Source: Flavobacterium fluviale
GTDB taxonomy: Bacteria > Bacteroidota > Bacteroidia > Flavobacteriales > Flavobacteriaceae
NCBI RefSeq assembly: GCF_003312915.1
Contig: NZ_CP030261.1
Coordinates: 3,968,001 to 4,032,000, forward strand
Reading direction: 5' to 3'
Length of the DNA: 64,000 nt
Below the pieces are notes generated by a model. It worked only from the letters and a program-made list of their open reading frames with translations. It was not told where the DNA came from and searched no databases. The position numbers and the translations under genes were made by a program. Of this stretch, positions 45,401 to 53,352 are shown one piece after another. Position 1 is the first letter of the stretch. Every line of letters begins with the position of its first letter.

Positions 45401-46065
45401 GCAGGCAGATAACCCGGATAAGCAATGTAACCTAACTTAATATCATTTAATGTTAAAGTCGGATTTGTAATAGCCGTGGCACCAATTACCGTCTGCCCGC
45501 AGCTGTCTGTCACGCTTACAACATAACTATTAGCTGGAAGACCGTTAAAAGTAAAGGTACTGGCTGCAATACTGCCGCTGCTTTGCAAGATGGTGCCAGG
45601 AGCGGCTTGTGTCGCAATAGTATAAGTAAATGGGGATTTTCCTGCCGTTACTGTCGCTGTTAGAACTGCATTGCCGCCAACACAGCCAGCGACTTTTGTC
45701 GGCGTTGTTACTACCATCGGTGTATAACCATCGGTAACAGCAATAGTCGTACTGCTATAAACTGTACCTCCCGTAGATGCTCTTGCATTTACAACATAGC
45801 TGCCAGTAATTAAACCTGTAAAAACAGGATCATTGGTAAATTGAGTGCCATCTCCGGGAACAGGTGCTACCACCGTTCCCGAACGTAATAATTGATACTG
45901 CGGTGTCGCTCCTAAGCCTACACTGCTTGCTGTAACTATTCCGCTATTCTGACAGCCCGTGTTGCTTGCTGCACCAGAAACGCTCTGCGCAAAAATTGAA
46001 TATCCCGTAAAACTTAGGATTGGCGAAATAAGGAATAGCACTAAAAAAGTAATTTTTAATCTCAT
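39490..46065 (-). CDS. Giant T9SS-secreted modular adhesin (2191 residues), SprB/HYR-like
   Basis: Signal peptide about 1-27 (SIFAQ). The first 1000 residues carry several irregular beta domains; two copies of a 77-residue domain (TPYCKTGTAVVEEIGIAGGTY) follow, then eleven modules of about 73 residues, each with two cysteines (VTGECSVSPAVPTALDAC) and GTTVVTWSFDDGNGN, of the HYR/Ig-like kind. A Cys-rich part, a HYR-like domain (DTTAPVFTETPPP) and a type B C-terminal domain (NAISVNGDGLNDSFVIKG, VKIYNRYGVIVYE, GTYFYTLEYDSNG, AGYLYVSSQ) end the chain. It should be exported by the T9SS with a PorP/SprF partner and displayed on the surface, for adhesion or gliding. The substrate is unknown. Confidence 0.92.
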   Translation of the reverse strand: MRLKITFLVLFLISPILSFTGYSIFAQSVSGAASNTGCQNSGIVTASSVGLGATPQYQLLRSGTVVAPVPGDGTQFTNDPVFTGLITGSYVVNARASTGGTVYSSTTIAVTDGYTPMVVTTPTKVAGCVGGNAVLTATVTAGKSPFTYTIATQAAPGTILQSSGSIAASTFTFNGLPANSYVVSVTDSCGQTVIGATAITNPTLTLNDIKLGYIAYPGYLPAYNCSAPLNIINSANFRYITTNTILSTADAANFTWKVKYQGQLYGKDTDGDGFSDVGGAGYPSSQSSIGMPAIATRAGIEADLANMRAVLIDNCGNTKEFPISLNYNAITSTNCGGSGIIRIGPSTLACLPIDMTFTNTANAADVITGTLTTSSGIFTGFTAGATYHVTYIDAGGNTTGDFSLPVSQNLTIPAAPNITLTQYASSANANYLGYGTLSINVSPFQVGDAISYVVTASNNSLVPIGHSGNITLDGAGYANFPKVNASDPTGTWPKGNYTLDITTACGTKSINVTVAGYAATVSESNTITSVCGGFNYVMNGTFDVPSAYQVIIFSGPSSVGQTRDLASATASLPFNGLSYGTYVFALRTKSGSLNLLTQTFTYDANNAIIVDKTNTGGYVCASGATNGVLTITATSISPPPGNVLQYALSTDGGVNYGPYQNGNTFSGLTDDTYFFRVKDDCGNIITQSAQIGVAAAPTITADGIATPATVCNAGSGTIQLDVDVLGAVSYLWAGPGINAGNQNVKDPIINYADLLVGANNITATVTFGAPCNSSTVSNLTINVNPLPTIAITNPAGVCAPNSVDITSAAITAGSDAGLTYTYFSDDIGTVPVADPAAITVADTYYIKGTNVNGCSSISPVVITINDLPLASINYLATPYCKTGTAVVEEIGIAGGTYSSDPDLIINTATGEIDLAASTVGDHTVTYTFNDGSCSNTTTTVITINALPTAAISYPNTPYCQAGTAVSTEIGILGGAYSGDAGLSIDEITGTIDLAGSTAGNHTVTYFFSDGTCSNSTTTSIVINPVTLPSALSNINAQCEATPTAPTLTDICAGTITAATTTVFPITTQGTTVVTWTFDYGNGYTQSVNQNVIIEDTFSPVMPILSDVTGQCEATPTVPIASDACTGAVTGVTTTPFPITAKGTTVVLWTFDDGNGNTSFANQNVTIIDTTAPTAPVLTDLTGECSVTPTAPTTVDNCDSAAITGTTSTSFPITAQGTTTVTWNFTDSSGNTTTVNQNVIIDDVTPPAVPVLANVTGECSATPAVPTTVDACSGTITGTTSTSFPITTQGTTAVTWSFDDGNGNISTAVQNVTIQDTFSPVMPILADVTGQCEATPTVPIASDDCAGAITGVTTTPFPITAKGTTVVLWTFDDGNGNTSFANQNVIITDTTPPTAPVLTDLTGECSLIPTAPTTVDNCDSGTITGTTSTSFPITTQGTTIVAWNFTDSSGNTTTVNQNVIIDDVTPPTAPILADVTGECSVSPAVPTALNACSGVITGSTSTIFPITTQGTTAVTWSFDDGNGNIATAVQNIIIDDVTPPVVPVLADVTGECSVSPAVPTALDACTGVITGSTSTIFPITTQGTTVVTWSFDDGNGNIATAVQNVIIDDVTPPTAPILAAVTGECSVSPTIPTALDDCAGIITGSTSTIFPITTQGTTVVTWRFDDGNGNIATAVQNIIIDDVTPPTAPILAAVTGECSVSPPIPTALDDCAGTITGSTSTIFPITTQGTTVVTWSFDDGNGNIATAAQNIIIDDNTPPAVPVLADITGQCSVTPAAPTTTDACSGLITGTTTAAFPITAVGTTIVTWTFSDANGNSVTANQNVIISQIALAGTETAVCSTANAGYTITLSVNGQAPYTAAGTGAPGTWSGNIWTSGLISAGTNYSVNLQDASACNTVTVAGVSPNCCSFNVTCPTFQPLTVSCYDEVPSQVSLTEAQFEALGNGDGQIAETNCGVIEITAANSPDPGCNANVTRTYTVTEYDDANRNGLRDAGENTILNTAICTQIIQVHDTTAPVFTETPPPAVINADCDTIPAAPAFTATDNCGSAAVSYDETRVDGDCSSRYTLIRTWTASDQCGNQNSLVQTINVSCVEEIYNAISVNGDGLNDSFVIKGIDCYPENVVKIYNRYGVIVYERNGYDNVTNPFEGFSDGRATIARGNKLPAGTYFYTLEYDSNGRKIEKAGYLYVSSQ
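40578..42990. repeat. Eleven tandem 219-bp modules in the adhesin gene
   Basis: Landmark ACATCATCAA recurs at 41021, 41240 and 41459, a 219-bp period (73 codons); two modules have one extra codon. A three-module block is itself duplicated with a 660-bp period (GTATCTT at 42119 and 42779), the surrounding text being nearly identical. Confidence 0.9.
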
Positions 46066-46655
46066 AATGGTTTATTATTTAATTAAACAGACCTAATTGT
46101 ACACAATATCTTTACTTAAGAATAAAAGATATATGCTGCTATTTAAGCAGCTGCTTTGCAACTAAATCTTATACTTTATTGATTTACAACCTACTTCCTT
46201 TATAGGATGTAAAAGTGAGCTTTGTTCAATTTTTTATTCCTTAAGAAAAAAAAAAATACTTATCTCTTGGATCAATGATAAATGCAAAACAATTGAACAA
46301 CACTAAAAAGTAATTAAAGACCTAATTACAGATAGTTTACATTAATTGAAAAAGTAGCAATTGAAAAATAGTAATGGCTAATAAAAAATACAGCTCTAGA
46401 AGAATGGCTTGTAAAAATGGCTGTAACAAATTGTGAATTGTTGTGTTAGATTTTAATACTCAACAAATACGTTTGAACGCCAAAATTAAGATTTTTTGAA
46501 TTTCAAAAAAACAAAAGTACTGAATTTCAGCATATTAATAAAATTTTAACACTAAAAAAGATAGAAAAATTTTTAGGAAAAACATTTTAAAAATGAAACA
46601 ACAAAAAAAGAGGAACCAGTCCTCTCTTTAAAATATGAAGTTTATAAAATCAAAA
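46066..46655 (-). terminator. Intergenic region with the pectin-locus terminator (46603-46627)
   Basis: No gene is seen in this 590-base AT-rich gap. At 46603-46627 the text reads, on the minus strand, GAGGA-CTGGT-TCCTC followed by seven T residues, about 30 bases after the CE12 stop codon: a good terminator for the pectin operon. A small GCTGC/GCAGC stem lies near 46134-46153, upstream of the adhesin gene, where its promoter should be; no consensus -33/-7 pair was found. Confidence 0.75.
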
Positions 46656-47399
46656 TTATTTAATTCCAGCTTTCAACTTTTGAATTGACGCCCCCTCTAA
46701 ACCTTTTATTTGATTGATGACAATTTGAGCTATGGCGGCAGCTCCTTTTAAGGAAAGATGTGTATCATCTGCCTTATCTTTATCGTAATAAGGATTTTCA
46801 CCTGCTTTATAATGCAAGTGCAACTGTTTGGACTTTTCTGGACCGTAAGACTGCTCTAACAATTCGGTATAATATTCTAAGTCAATAAATGGTACTTTGT
46901 ATTCCTGTGCCACTAATCGTGTTTCTAAAGGATAATCTCCATGCGTTGGAACTAATACGCCTTTATCATTAAAATTACGTCTCGCTATTGATGTTAATAA
47001 TATAGGCACAGCACCTTTTTCTCTGCTTTCCTGCACAAAGCGAATTAGATTATAGCGATAACTTGTATGCGGATTGGTATAACGTGTCGAATCCTCTATT
47101 TTTTCATCATTATGTCCAAATTCTATTAGAACGTAATCGCCTTTTTTTAATTTTTTATAAATAGAATCCCAGCGCTTTTCGTTGATAAAACTTTTTGTGC
47201 TTCTTCCGTTTACGGCTTTATTTATTACAACAATATTGTCTTTGAAAAATGGCTGTAATACCTGCGCCCATCCATGTTCTGGATTTTTTTCGGGATCTTT
47301 TTTATTTGCCATTGTTGAATCACCAATGCAGTAAACAGATGTTTTTTGTGCAAAACTAATCGTGGTGATTAGGAATGTTAGTAAAATGTATTTTTTCAT
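46656..47399 (-). CDS. Rhamnogalacturonan acetylesterase (CE12, SGNH hydrolase)
   Basis: A 247-residue exported esterase (signal peptide about 1-17). SGNH catalytic blocks are present: block I GDSTM with Ser28, the Asn in NKAVNGRSTKSF, block III EFGHNDEK, and block V DDTHLSLKG holding the Asp and His. This set, with the DDTH form, is typical of rhamnogalacturonan acetylesterases, which remove acetyl groups from the backbone so that lyases and hydrolases can work. It is the last gene of the pectin locus, separated from the GH28 gene by a 434-base repeat-filled gap, and is followed by a terminator. Confidence 0.9.
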   Translation of the reverse strand: MKKYILLTFLITTISFAQKTSVYCIGDSTMANKKDPEKNPEHGWAQVLQPFFKDNIVVINKAVNGRSTKSFINEKRWDSIYKKLKKGDYVLIEFGHNDEKIEDSTRYTNPHTSYRYNLIRFVQESREKGAVPILLTSIARRNFNDKGVLVPTHGDYPLETRLVAQEYKVPFIDLEYYTELLEQSYGPEKSKQLHLHYKAGENPYYDKDKADDTHLSLKGAAAIAQIVINQIKGLEGASIQKLKAGIK

Positions 47400-47501
47400 T
47401 TGTTGTTTTTGTTGTGATTTATTTTAACCGCAAAGAGCGCAAAGGGTTACGCAAAGAGCACGAAGTTTTTTTTTTTATTTTTTTGAGGATAATCTTTGCG
47501 T

Positions 47502-47775
47502 AGACGCACTGCTGTGCGTCTCTACAGAAAACCTTTGTCACTTTGCACCTTTCAAATCTTTATGGATATTCTTTGCGTAGACGCACTGCTGTGCGTCTCT
47601 ACAGAAAACCTTTGTCGCTTTGAACCTTTGTTGCTTTGAACCTCTCAATTTCGATATTCTTTGCGTAGACGCACTGCTGTACGTCTCTACAGAAAAACCT
47701 TTGTCACTTTGAACCTTTGTTGCTTTGAACCTCTCAATTTCGATATTCTTTGCGAAGACGCACTGCTGTGCGTCT
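47502..47775. repeat. Four copies of a hairpin repeat (AGACGCAC/GTGCGTCT)
   Basis: AGACGCACTGCTGTGCGTCT at 47502-47521 is a perfect 8-bp stem; copies are at 47579-47598, 47667-47686 (one change) and 47756-47775, spaced 77, 88 and 89 bases. Each is flanked by CTTTGCGT and CTCTACAGAAAA, with GAACCTTTG-type text between. The gap 47400-47833 is made almost wholly of this and a CGCAAAGAGC repeat and holds no gene. Confidence 0.9.
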
Positions 47776-47833
47776 CTACAGAAAAACCTTTGTCGCTTTG
47801 AACCTCTGAACCTTTGAACCTTTAAAAAAAAAA

Positions 47834-49189
47834 CTACGGTTTTGAAACCGCCGACGGCACTCCGGCTCTTTGTCCTATAAAAACATCTGTCATTACAACA
47901 TTTTCTGCGTTCTCGTTTGACAATGCATTTTTTGCCGACTTGATTTCAATATTTCTTAAAGATATATTTCTAATCTTTTTATCTGCGAAACCTTGAATAA
48001 CAATGCCTGATTCTGAAGCTTTTTTACAGGTAATATTGGAAAAATGTACATTTGATATATCCGATTGAAAACCTTTACCTTCTCCGTGATAATTGGCAGT
48101 CATATAAAGGCAGTCTTCTACTTCATCTAGTTTTATATTTCTAACAAAAACGTCTTTAATATAACCTCCCCTATCTGCATTGGTTTTCAAATAAATTCCT
48201 CTTTTAAGATAACCCGCCGTCTTACAATTTTCAACAAAAACATTTCGAACTCCAGCCGACATTTCACTGCCAATAACTACACCGTGTAATCCCTTGAAAT
48301 TACAATTTCTAATCACAATATTTTCGCTGGGTGTTGCTGTATTGGCTCTTCCTTCATGATCTCTTCCTGCTTTTATGGCAACATTGTCATCCCCATTATC
48401 AAAGTTCACATTTTCGATCAAAACATCTTTTGCATATTCTGGATCGATTCCGTCATTATTATGGTTCAATGATTTATAACTGATTCCTCTAATTGTAATA
48501 CTTTCTGATTTTAAAAGATGCAGACACCAGAATGGCGAATTTTCGATTCGAATGTTTTCTACTAAAATATTCTTGCAATTCAAAAACTGAATCATTTGTG
48601 GTCTTAAAAAATAGCCTTCTCCAAATTTCCTTTCTGAAATTGGAGTGCTGTTATGATTCATTTCACGGCTGCGGTTTTTGCCTTCACCTTCTTTTGCCTT
48701 AAATGTTTTCCACGTTTTACCGCCTTCTCCATCAATTACACCTTCTCCTGTAAGTGCAATATTGGTACAGCTTTCAGCATATATTAATGGACTGTAATTG
48801 TACAACATTGTTCCTTCCCAGCTGGTTAAAACCATTGGCAGATAGTCCTTTGGATTATCACTGAATTTAATTTTTGCGCCTTTCTCAATTTTTAAATTGA
48901 CATTGCTGACAAAATGGATTGGTCCGTTGATTTTATAAATTCCTTTAGGCACAATAATAGTCCCGCCGTTATTTTTTTTACACAAAGCCATTGCTTTATC
49001 AAAAACCTTTTTGTTGTTTGTAATTGAATCGCCTTTTGCTCCCAATTTCAAAACATTTATCTGATAGGCAGGAATAACAGGCAGCTGAATTCTTTTCACT
49101 ATAGAATCTACTCTCTCTGAAGGAAAATCACTGTTTTGGGAAAAAGAAACCCAGGTAAAAAATAAGAGTAATAAGTATTTAGAATTCAT
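47834..49189 (-). CDS. GH28 polygalacturonase-family hydrolase
   Basis: A 451-residue exported right-handed beta-helix enzyme (signal peptide about 1-17). GH28 catalytic motifs: NHNNDGIDPE, NGDDNVAIKAG with the acidic pair, LHGVVIGSE with the histidine, and RGIYLKTN with the Lys. A TSWEG-NYSPLIYA region and the N-terminal LGAKGDSITNNKKVFDKAM are shared with the GH28 at the right edge of the window. It should hydrolyse alpha-1,4 galacturonan or the galacturonate-rhamnose linkages of rhamnogalacturonan. It is in the pectin operon, 112 bases downstream of the lyase-esterase gene. Confidence 0.9.
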   Translation of the reverse strand: MNSKYLLLLFFTWVSFSQNSDFPSERVDSIVKRIQLPVIPAYQINVLKLGAKGDSITNNKKVFDKAMALCKKNNGGTIIVPKGIYKINGPIHFVSNVNLKIEKGAKIKFSDNPKDYLPMVLTSWEGTMLYNYSPLIYAESCTNIALTGEGVIDGEGGKTWKTFKAKEGEGKNRSREMNHNSTPISERKFGEGYFLRPQMIQFLNCKNILVENIRIENSPFWCLHLLKSESITIRGISYKSLNHNNDGIDPEYAKDVLIENVNFDNGDDNVAIKAGRDHEGRANTATPSENIVIRNCNFKGLHGVVIGSEMSAGVRNVFVENCKTAGYLKRGIYLKTNADRGGYIKDVFVRNIKLDEVEDCLYMTANYHGEGKGFQSDISNVHFSNITCKKASESGIVIQGFADKKIRNISLRNIEIKSAKNALSNENAENVVMTDVFIGQRAGVPSAVSKP

Positions 49190-49237
49190 TTTTTTTATAG
49201 TTTTTAATAGCTGTTTTTCAGTTTGCAGTCGCAGTCG

Positions 49238-49290
49238 CAGTTTTCAGTCGCAGTTTTCAGACCGAGACTGAAAACTGCGACTGAAAACTG
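49238..49290. repeat. Perfect 23-bp inverted repeat between pectin genes
   Basis: Arms at 49238-49260 and 49268-49290, built from CAGTTTTCAGTCG units, pair without mismatch around a 7-base loop. Extra CAGTCG copies lie just left. There is no U-run, so it is not a classical terminator; it could shield the mRNA or is a mobile repeat. Confidence 0.85.
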
Positions 49291-49301
49291 AGACTAATAC
49301 T

Positions 49302-51302
49302 CTACCTCAAATACCAGTTCGAGATCTTGTCTTTTAGAATATTTTCTATTGTATACTGCCCCGCTTCTTTTTTAGTTAACTGATGTGACCAGCTAACTCT
49401 TTTGGAAGGTTGAAAACCTTCTCCGGTACAATTATACTCTGCATAAAAAGCTTTTTTTTCAGCTTCTGGTTTAGACCAGTTTTCCCAGCCTTCTGGTTTA
49501 ATGTGCCCGCCCATTTCACAATTAATAAAAACCGTTTTGGCATAAATACGCCATGGTCTTCCCAAATAAACATCTTTGGCATCAGCATTTGCAGTAAGTT
49601 TACAATTTCTGAAAACGAAACCAAAAGCTGTTCCTTCAGGTGTTGAAGCAGCAGTTATGTACGAACTTTTAATACTGTGAATAATGCAATTTTCAAATAA
49701 AGCTGTTGCGCTTCCAAAAATAAAATCTGTTGTTCCTTCAATATAACAGTCCTTAAAATACTGTTTTGCATCTTTCCCAGAAATATATAAAGTGTCCTGA
49801 TTGCCTAACAAATTACAATTGGAAATCTTTGCCCTATTTGCCACGACAGACAATGCAATAGCTTGTCCGCGTTCTCCTGAAGTATTTTTAATCGTTAAAT
49901 TAGATGCCGAAAAATCATCTCCCTCTACTAAAACCGTATAAGTGTAAAAGGTGCTGTTTCTTCCTAAACCAATTTTTGAAAAGTTATCATCAAAAGTAAT
50001 AATCGTATTTTCTTTGCTTTCGCCTTTTAAAATTACATTGGTGTTCCATTCTGGTATACGGACTTTTTCGTTATAAGTTCCATTTTTCACGTGGATGGTA
50101 ACTTTTTCATAAGGGAAAGCTGGACACGCATATACTGCATCCTGAATTTTTGTAAAATCTCCAGAACCATCTTGCGCTACAGTAATTAAAGTGACGTTTT
50201 TCTTTTCTGAAGCCGAAACTTTTGTCCCGTTTTTTACTGCCCAATCTGGAAATCTTTTTAATACTTCTTTTGGTGCTTCTGAGTACCAAGAATAACCATT
50301 TCTTCTCTCTGCGCCAATTTGATCAATCGACTTCTTTCTAATTCCATCGCGATCACAAAAGAAAGGTTCATTGGTTTCCAAATCCATAAATCTTGCCCAG
50401 ATTGGTGTCGCATTTGTCGCAGGAATCATTTTTTTGTCTACAATTTTTCCTGCATCGTTTAAGACTCTTTTTTCTTCTAAAGTGGTGATTTTAGTTTTTT
50501 CGAACCAAGCAACAGCACTTTTTACAGCGGTTACAACTTCTGGGGACGGCTTTTCTAAAGACATTAAAAGCAGTACAATTTTTGCCGATTCATAACCGCT
50601 TAAAGATGCCAATTCAAAAGCTCTTGCATTTGCCGGAGCCAGAGTAACTTCGTCATGCTGTGCACACCAAGCTGTTAAAACTCCATTTTGTTTGTATTGT
50701 GTTTTTAAGATACAGTCAATCCCTTTATCAAATGATTTTTTGCATTTTTCAACAACTTCTTTTGATGGCTTAATACTATAATAATCAGTTTGATCTGCTA
50801 CCGCTCTTATCACGTTTAGAATATTAACCATCGAATCGTCGTTGTAGGTAATATGTGTATAATATCCTTTTTTTAACGGATAAAATTGAGGCCAGCCTCC
50901 GTTTGCATATTGTGCTTCAAGTAAATAATTTAATCCTTTTAAAAAAGATGCCGCGTAACGTTCGTCTTTAACCTGTGCATACATTTTTGACATAAAAAGC
51001 ATTTCCTGACAGGTTGCCCCATTATCTGTTGTAGTTTCTACAGCTGTTTTTTTTAGGGCAATCAAGTCTTTTTTTTGCTTTTCGTTCAGTTCTTGCTGCA
51101 TTTGAATGTTTTTTGGCCAGCCCCCAATATCTCTCTGATATAGTAAAACATTCTCTGCTATTTTTTTGGCTTCCGCCGAAGCAAACCAAGAAGCATCACT
51201 TTTGCGAATAATTTCAGACCAATTTTTATAGGTATTCTGAGCGGTCATTCCGATGCTCCAGAAAAGTATAAAAAGTAAAGATGTTTTTTTTAATAGAATC
51301 AT
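49302..51302 (-). CDS. Pectate lyase (PL10) - pectin methylesterase (CE8) fusion
   Basis: A 666-residue exported two-enzyme protein (signal peptide about 1-21). Residues about 25-345 are a family 10 pectate lyase: NVLLYQRDIGGWPKNIQ, ANGGWPQFYPL, YTHITYNDDSMVN and the closing RRNGYSWYSEAP. Residues about 365-650 are a CE8 pectin methylesterase: GSGDFTKIQDAV, GNQDTLYISG, GTTDFIFGSATALFE with the catalytic Asp, and YLGRPWRIYAKTVFI. The esterase strips methyl groups and the lyase then cuts the de-esterified galacturonan, so the fusion couples two consecutive steps. It is in the pectin operon between GH43 and GH28 genes. Confidence 0.92.
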   Translation of the reverse strand: MILLKKTSLLFILFWSIGMTAQNTYKNWSEIIRKSDASWFASAEAKKIAENVLLYQRDIGGWPKNIQMQQELNEKQKKDLIALKKTAVETTTDNGATCQEMLFMSKMYAQVKDERYAASFLKGLNYLLEAQYANGGWPQFYPLKKGYYTHITYNDDSMVNILNVIRAVADQTDYYSIKPSKEVVEKCKKSFDKGIDCILKTQYKQNGVLTAWCAQHDEVTLAPANARAFELASLSGYESAKIVLLLMSLEKPSPEVVTAVKSAVAWFEKTKITTLEEKRVLNDAGKIVDKKMIPATNATPIWARFMDLETNEPFFCDRDGIRKKSIDQIGAERRNGYSWYSEAPKEVLKRFPDWAVKNGTKVSASEKKNVTLITVAQDGSGDFTKIQDAVYACPAFPYEKVTIHVKNGTYNEKVRIPEWNTNVILKGESKENTIITFDDNFSKIGLGRNSTFYTYTVLVEGDDFSASNLTIKNTSGERGQAIALSVVANRAKISNCNLLGNQDTLYISGKDAKQYFKDCYIEGTTDFIFGSATALFENCIIHSIKSSYITAASTPEGTAFGFVFRNCKLTANADAKDVYLGRPWRIYAKTVFINCEMGGHIKPEGWENWSKPEAEKKAFYAEYNCTGEGFQPSKRVSWSHQLTKKEAGQYTIENILKDKISNWYLR

Positions 51303-51517
51303 TTTATCTGTTTTAACTTGTACTTATTTTAATCTTGAATTATGCAAAAACAAGTTTTAAAAAACATATTTTGTAAGAAAAATCATTTAAATAACTTTTA
51401 AGGCATTTTCAAACATGAAAATGTATCACAATGTCAATTTTTATTTTTCTTTTAAAATATTTAATTTATGTGCGTCGTTTTTTTTCTAAAAGACGAAAAA
51501 ATTACTTTTTAATGAAT

Positions 51518-53107
51518 TTATTTCGTAATTCTAAACCAATCTACTGCTGCATTTCCAGAATCATTTTTTACTACTTCACCTAAAGCAAAAAGACCAACCT
51601 TGGCTCCAATCCATCTTCCTTCTTTGGCCGTAAAATCTTTTCCAACAGGTTCATACTTTTTATCGTCTAAGCTGTAAAAGAAACTGCAGATTCCGCCTTT
51701 TTTAATTTTTACTCTGAGATAAATTGTATTACTTTCTATTAAAACTGGCTTGGTTTCTGTTTCTGAAACTACATTAGAAAAAGTTCCTGTTTTCTGATTC
51801 AGATATAATTTCCCATTATCATTTTTAAAACATAAATAACTGTAATCTAACCCCATAACAATTAATCCTGTTGATTCTCCATTTAACCTAGGGTTGAAAG
51901 TCACTTTTGTAGTTGCTGTAAATTCTTCGGCTGGAAATTTTTGAAGTAATAAATTAGGAGCATTAAAAATGTTTGGCGTAGTAGTATTGCAAAACAAATT
52001 CAGGTAGCCTAAACTCGTTGGAAAACCCCAGTTTATTTGTTTATTCGCCTGCCACTGCCATTGCAGTCCTAATTTTGGTTCGTTAAACTCATCTGAAGCC
52101 GCTGGAATTTCTATTGGATATTTCTTTCCAACATTTGGTTTTTTATAAGTGGTAACAGGTTCTCCAATTCCGTTTTTATCAAAATCTTCGCCCATAACCG
52201 GCCAGTCGTTTACCCACTTCATGGGTTGTAAATGAACAATTCTTCCGTAAGCACCTTTATCCTGAAAATGAAAAAACCAATCTTCACCAGTTTGTGTGGT
52301 TACCCAAGCTCCTTGATGCGGTCCATTTATAGCAGTTGATCCTTGTTCCAGAACTTTTTTCTTTTCGTAAGGTCCAAAAACATTTTTCGATCTTAAAACA
52401 GTCTGCCATCCAGTAGGAACTCCGCCTGCTGGAGCAAAAATGAAGTAATAGCCGTTTCGTTTGTAAAATTTAGGACCTTCTATTGTTCCTTCTCCATCAT
52501 GTCCATCAATTACCATAACTTCATCGTTATTAACAACCGTACCTTCTGAGTTCATTGTACAAACAACGAGCAGACTTTTAATCTGCGCGCGGCTTCCCGC
52601 AAATGCGTGAACTAAATAAGCTTTCCCATCTGTATCCCAAAGTGGACTCGGATCTATTAATCCTTTTCCGGCTTTTACTAAAAGCGGTTCCGACCAAGGT
52701 CCTTCTGCTTTTTTGGCTTTAATCATATAAATTCCAAAATCTGGATCGGGGTAATAAATATAAAATTCATTATTATGATAATTAATACTCGGCGCCCAAA
52801 CCCCGTTTCCGTGCTGTACTTTATCATACGTTTCAAACGGCGGCTGTTTGCTGAGTGCGTACCCAACAATTTTCCAGTTTACCAAATCTTTAGAATGTAA
52901 AATTGGTAATCCCGGATTACAATTAAAAGATGAAGCTGTCATATAATAATCATCGCCTGCGCGAACAACATCCGGATCTGAATAATCGGCATGAATAATT
53001 GGATTCGTATAAGTTCCATCTCCATTATCCGGCACCCAGACTTGTGCACTATTCTTCTGAAAAGTACAAACGGAAAGAAGAAAAAGGATGATTTTTATAT
53101 TTCTCAT
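51518..53107 (-). CDS. GH43-family glycosidase with concanavalin-like C-terminal domain
   Basis: A 529-residue exported enzyme (signal peptide about 1-21). The five-bladed propeller (about 30-330) has the catalytic residues of GH43: Asp in NPIIHADYSDPDVVR, Asp in GLIDPSPLWDTDGKAYL and Glu in EGTIEGPKFY. Residues about 340-529 form a lectin-like beta-sandwich (DEFNEPKLGLQWQWQAN, FFYSLDDKKYEPVGKDF) as in xylosidase/arabinofuranosidase members. It probably removes arabinose or xylose side chains from pectin. The exact sugar cannot be told from sequence. It is followed by a 215-base AT-rich gap before the lyase-esterase gene. Confidence 0.9.
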   Translation of the reverse strand: MRNIKIILFLLSVCTFQKNSAQVWVPDNGDGTYTNPIIHADYSDPDVVRAGDDYYMTASSFNCNPGLPILHSKDLVNWKIVGYALSKQPPFETYDKVQHGNGVWAPSINYHNNEFYIYYPDPDFGIYMIKAKKAEGPWSEPLLVKAGKGLIDPSPLWDTDGKAYLVHAFAGSRAQIKSLLVVCTMNSEGTVVNNDEVMVIDGHDGEGTIEGPKFYKRNGYYFIFAPAGGVPTGWQTVLRSKNVFGPYEKKKVLEQGSTAINGPHQGAWVTTQTGEDWFFHFQDKGAYGRIVHLQPMKWVNDWPVMGEDFDKNGIGEPVTTYKKPNVGKKYPIEIPAASDEFNEPKLGLQWQWQANKQINWGFPTSLGYLNLFCNTTTPNIFNAPNLLLQKFPAEEFTATTKVTFNPRLNGESTGLIVMGLDYSYLCFKNDNGKLYLNQKTGTFSNVVSETETKPVLIESNTIYLRVKIKKGGICSFFYSLDDKKYEPVGKDFTAKEGRWIGAKVGLFALGEVVKNDSGNAAVDWFRITK

Positions 53108-53254
53108 TTTTTAAAAATATTGGCTTTTAAAGAAATCCTAACCGGTTTTAAAAACCTGTCAGGATTCTAATTTATTATTCTTAGCAGAGCTTCATGCGAC
53201 CTTTCGAATTCTCTCCAGAAAACAAAAATTTCTACTCAAAGTATTCAATTAAAT

Positions 53255-53350
53255 TAACCATTAACAATTAAAAATTAAAAATTAACAATTAAAAATCAAC
53301 AATCAAGCATCAACCATCAACCATTAACAATCAACCATCAACAATTAACA
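53255..53350. repeat. AT-rich simple repeat (ATTAACAATTAA type)
   Basis: Between the GH105 and GH43 genes the sequence is built of imperfect copies of ATTAACAATTAA and ATCAACCATCA. Text of the same type is at 4398-4434. No gene or terminator is visible in the 245-base gap. Confidence 0.7.
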
Positions 53351-53352
53351 AA

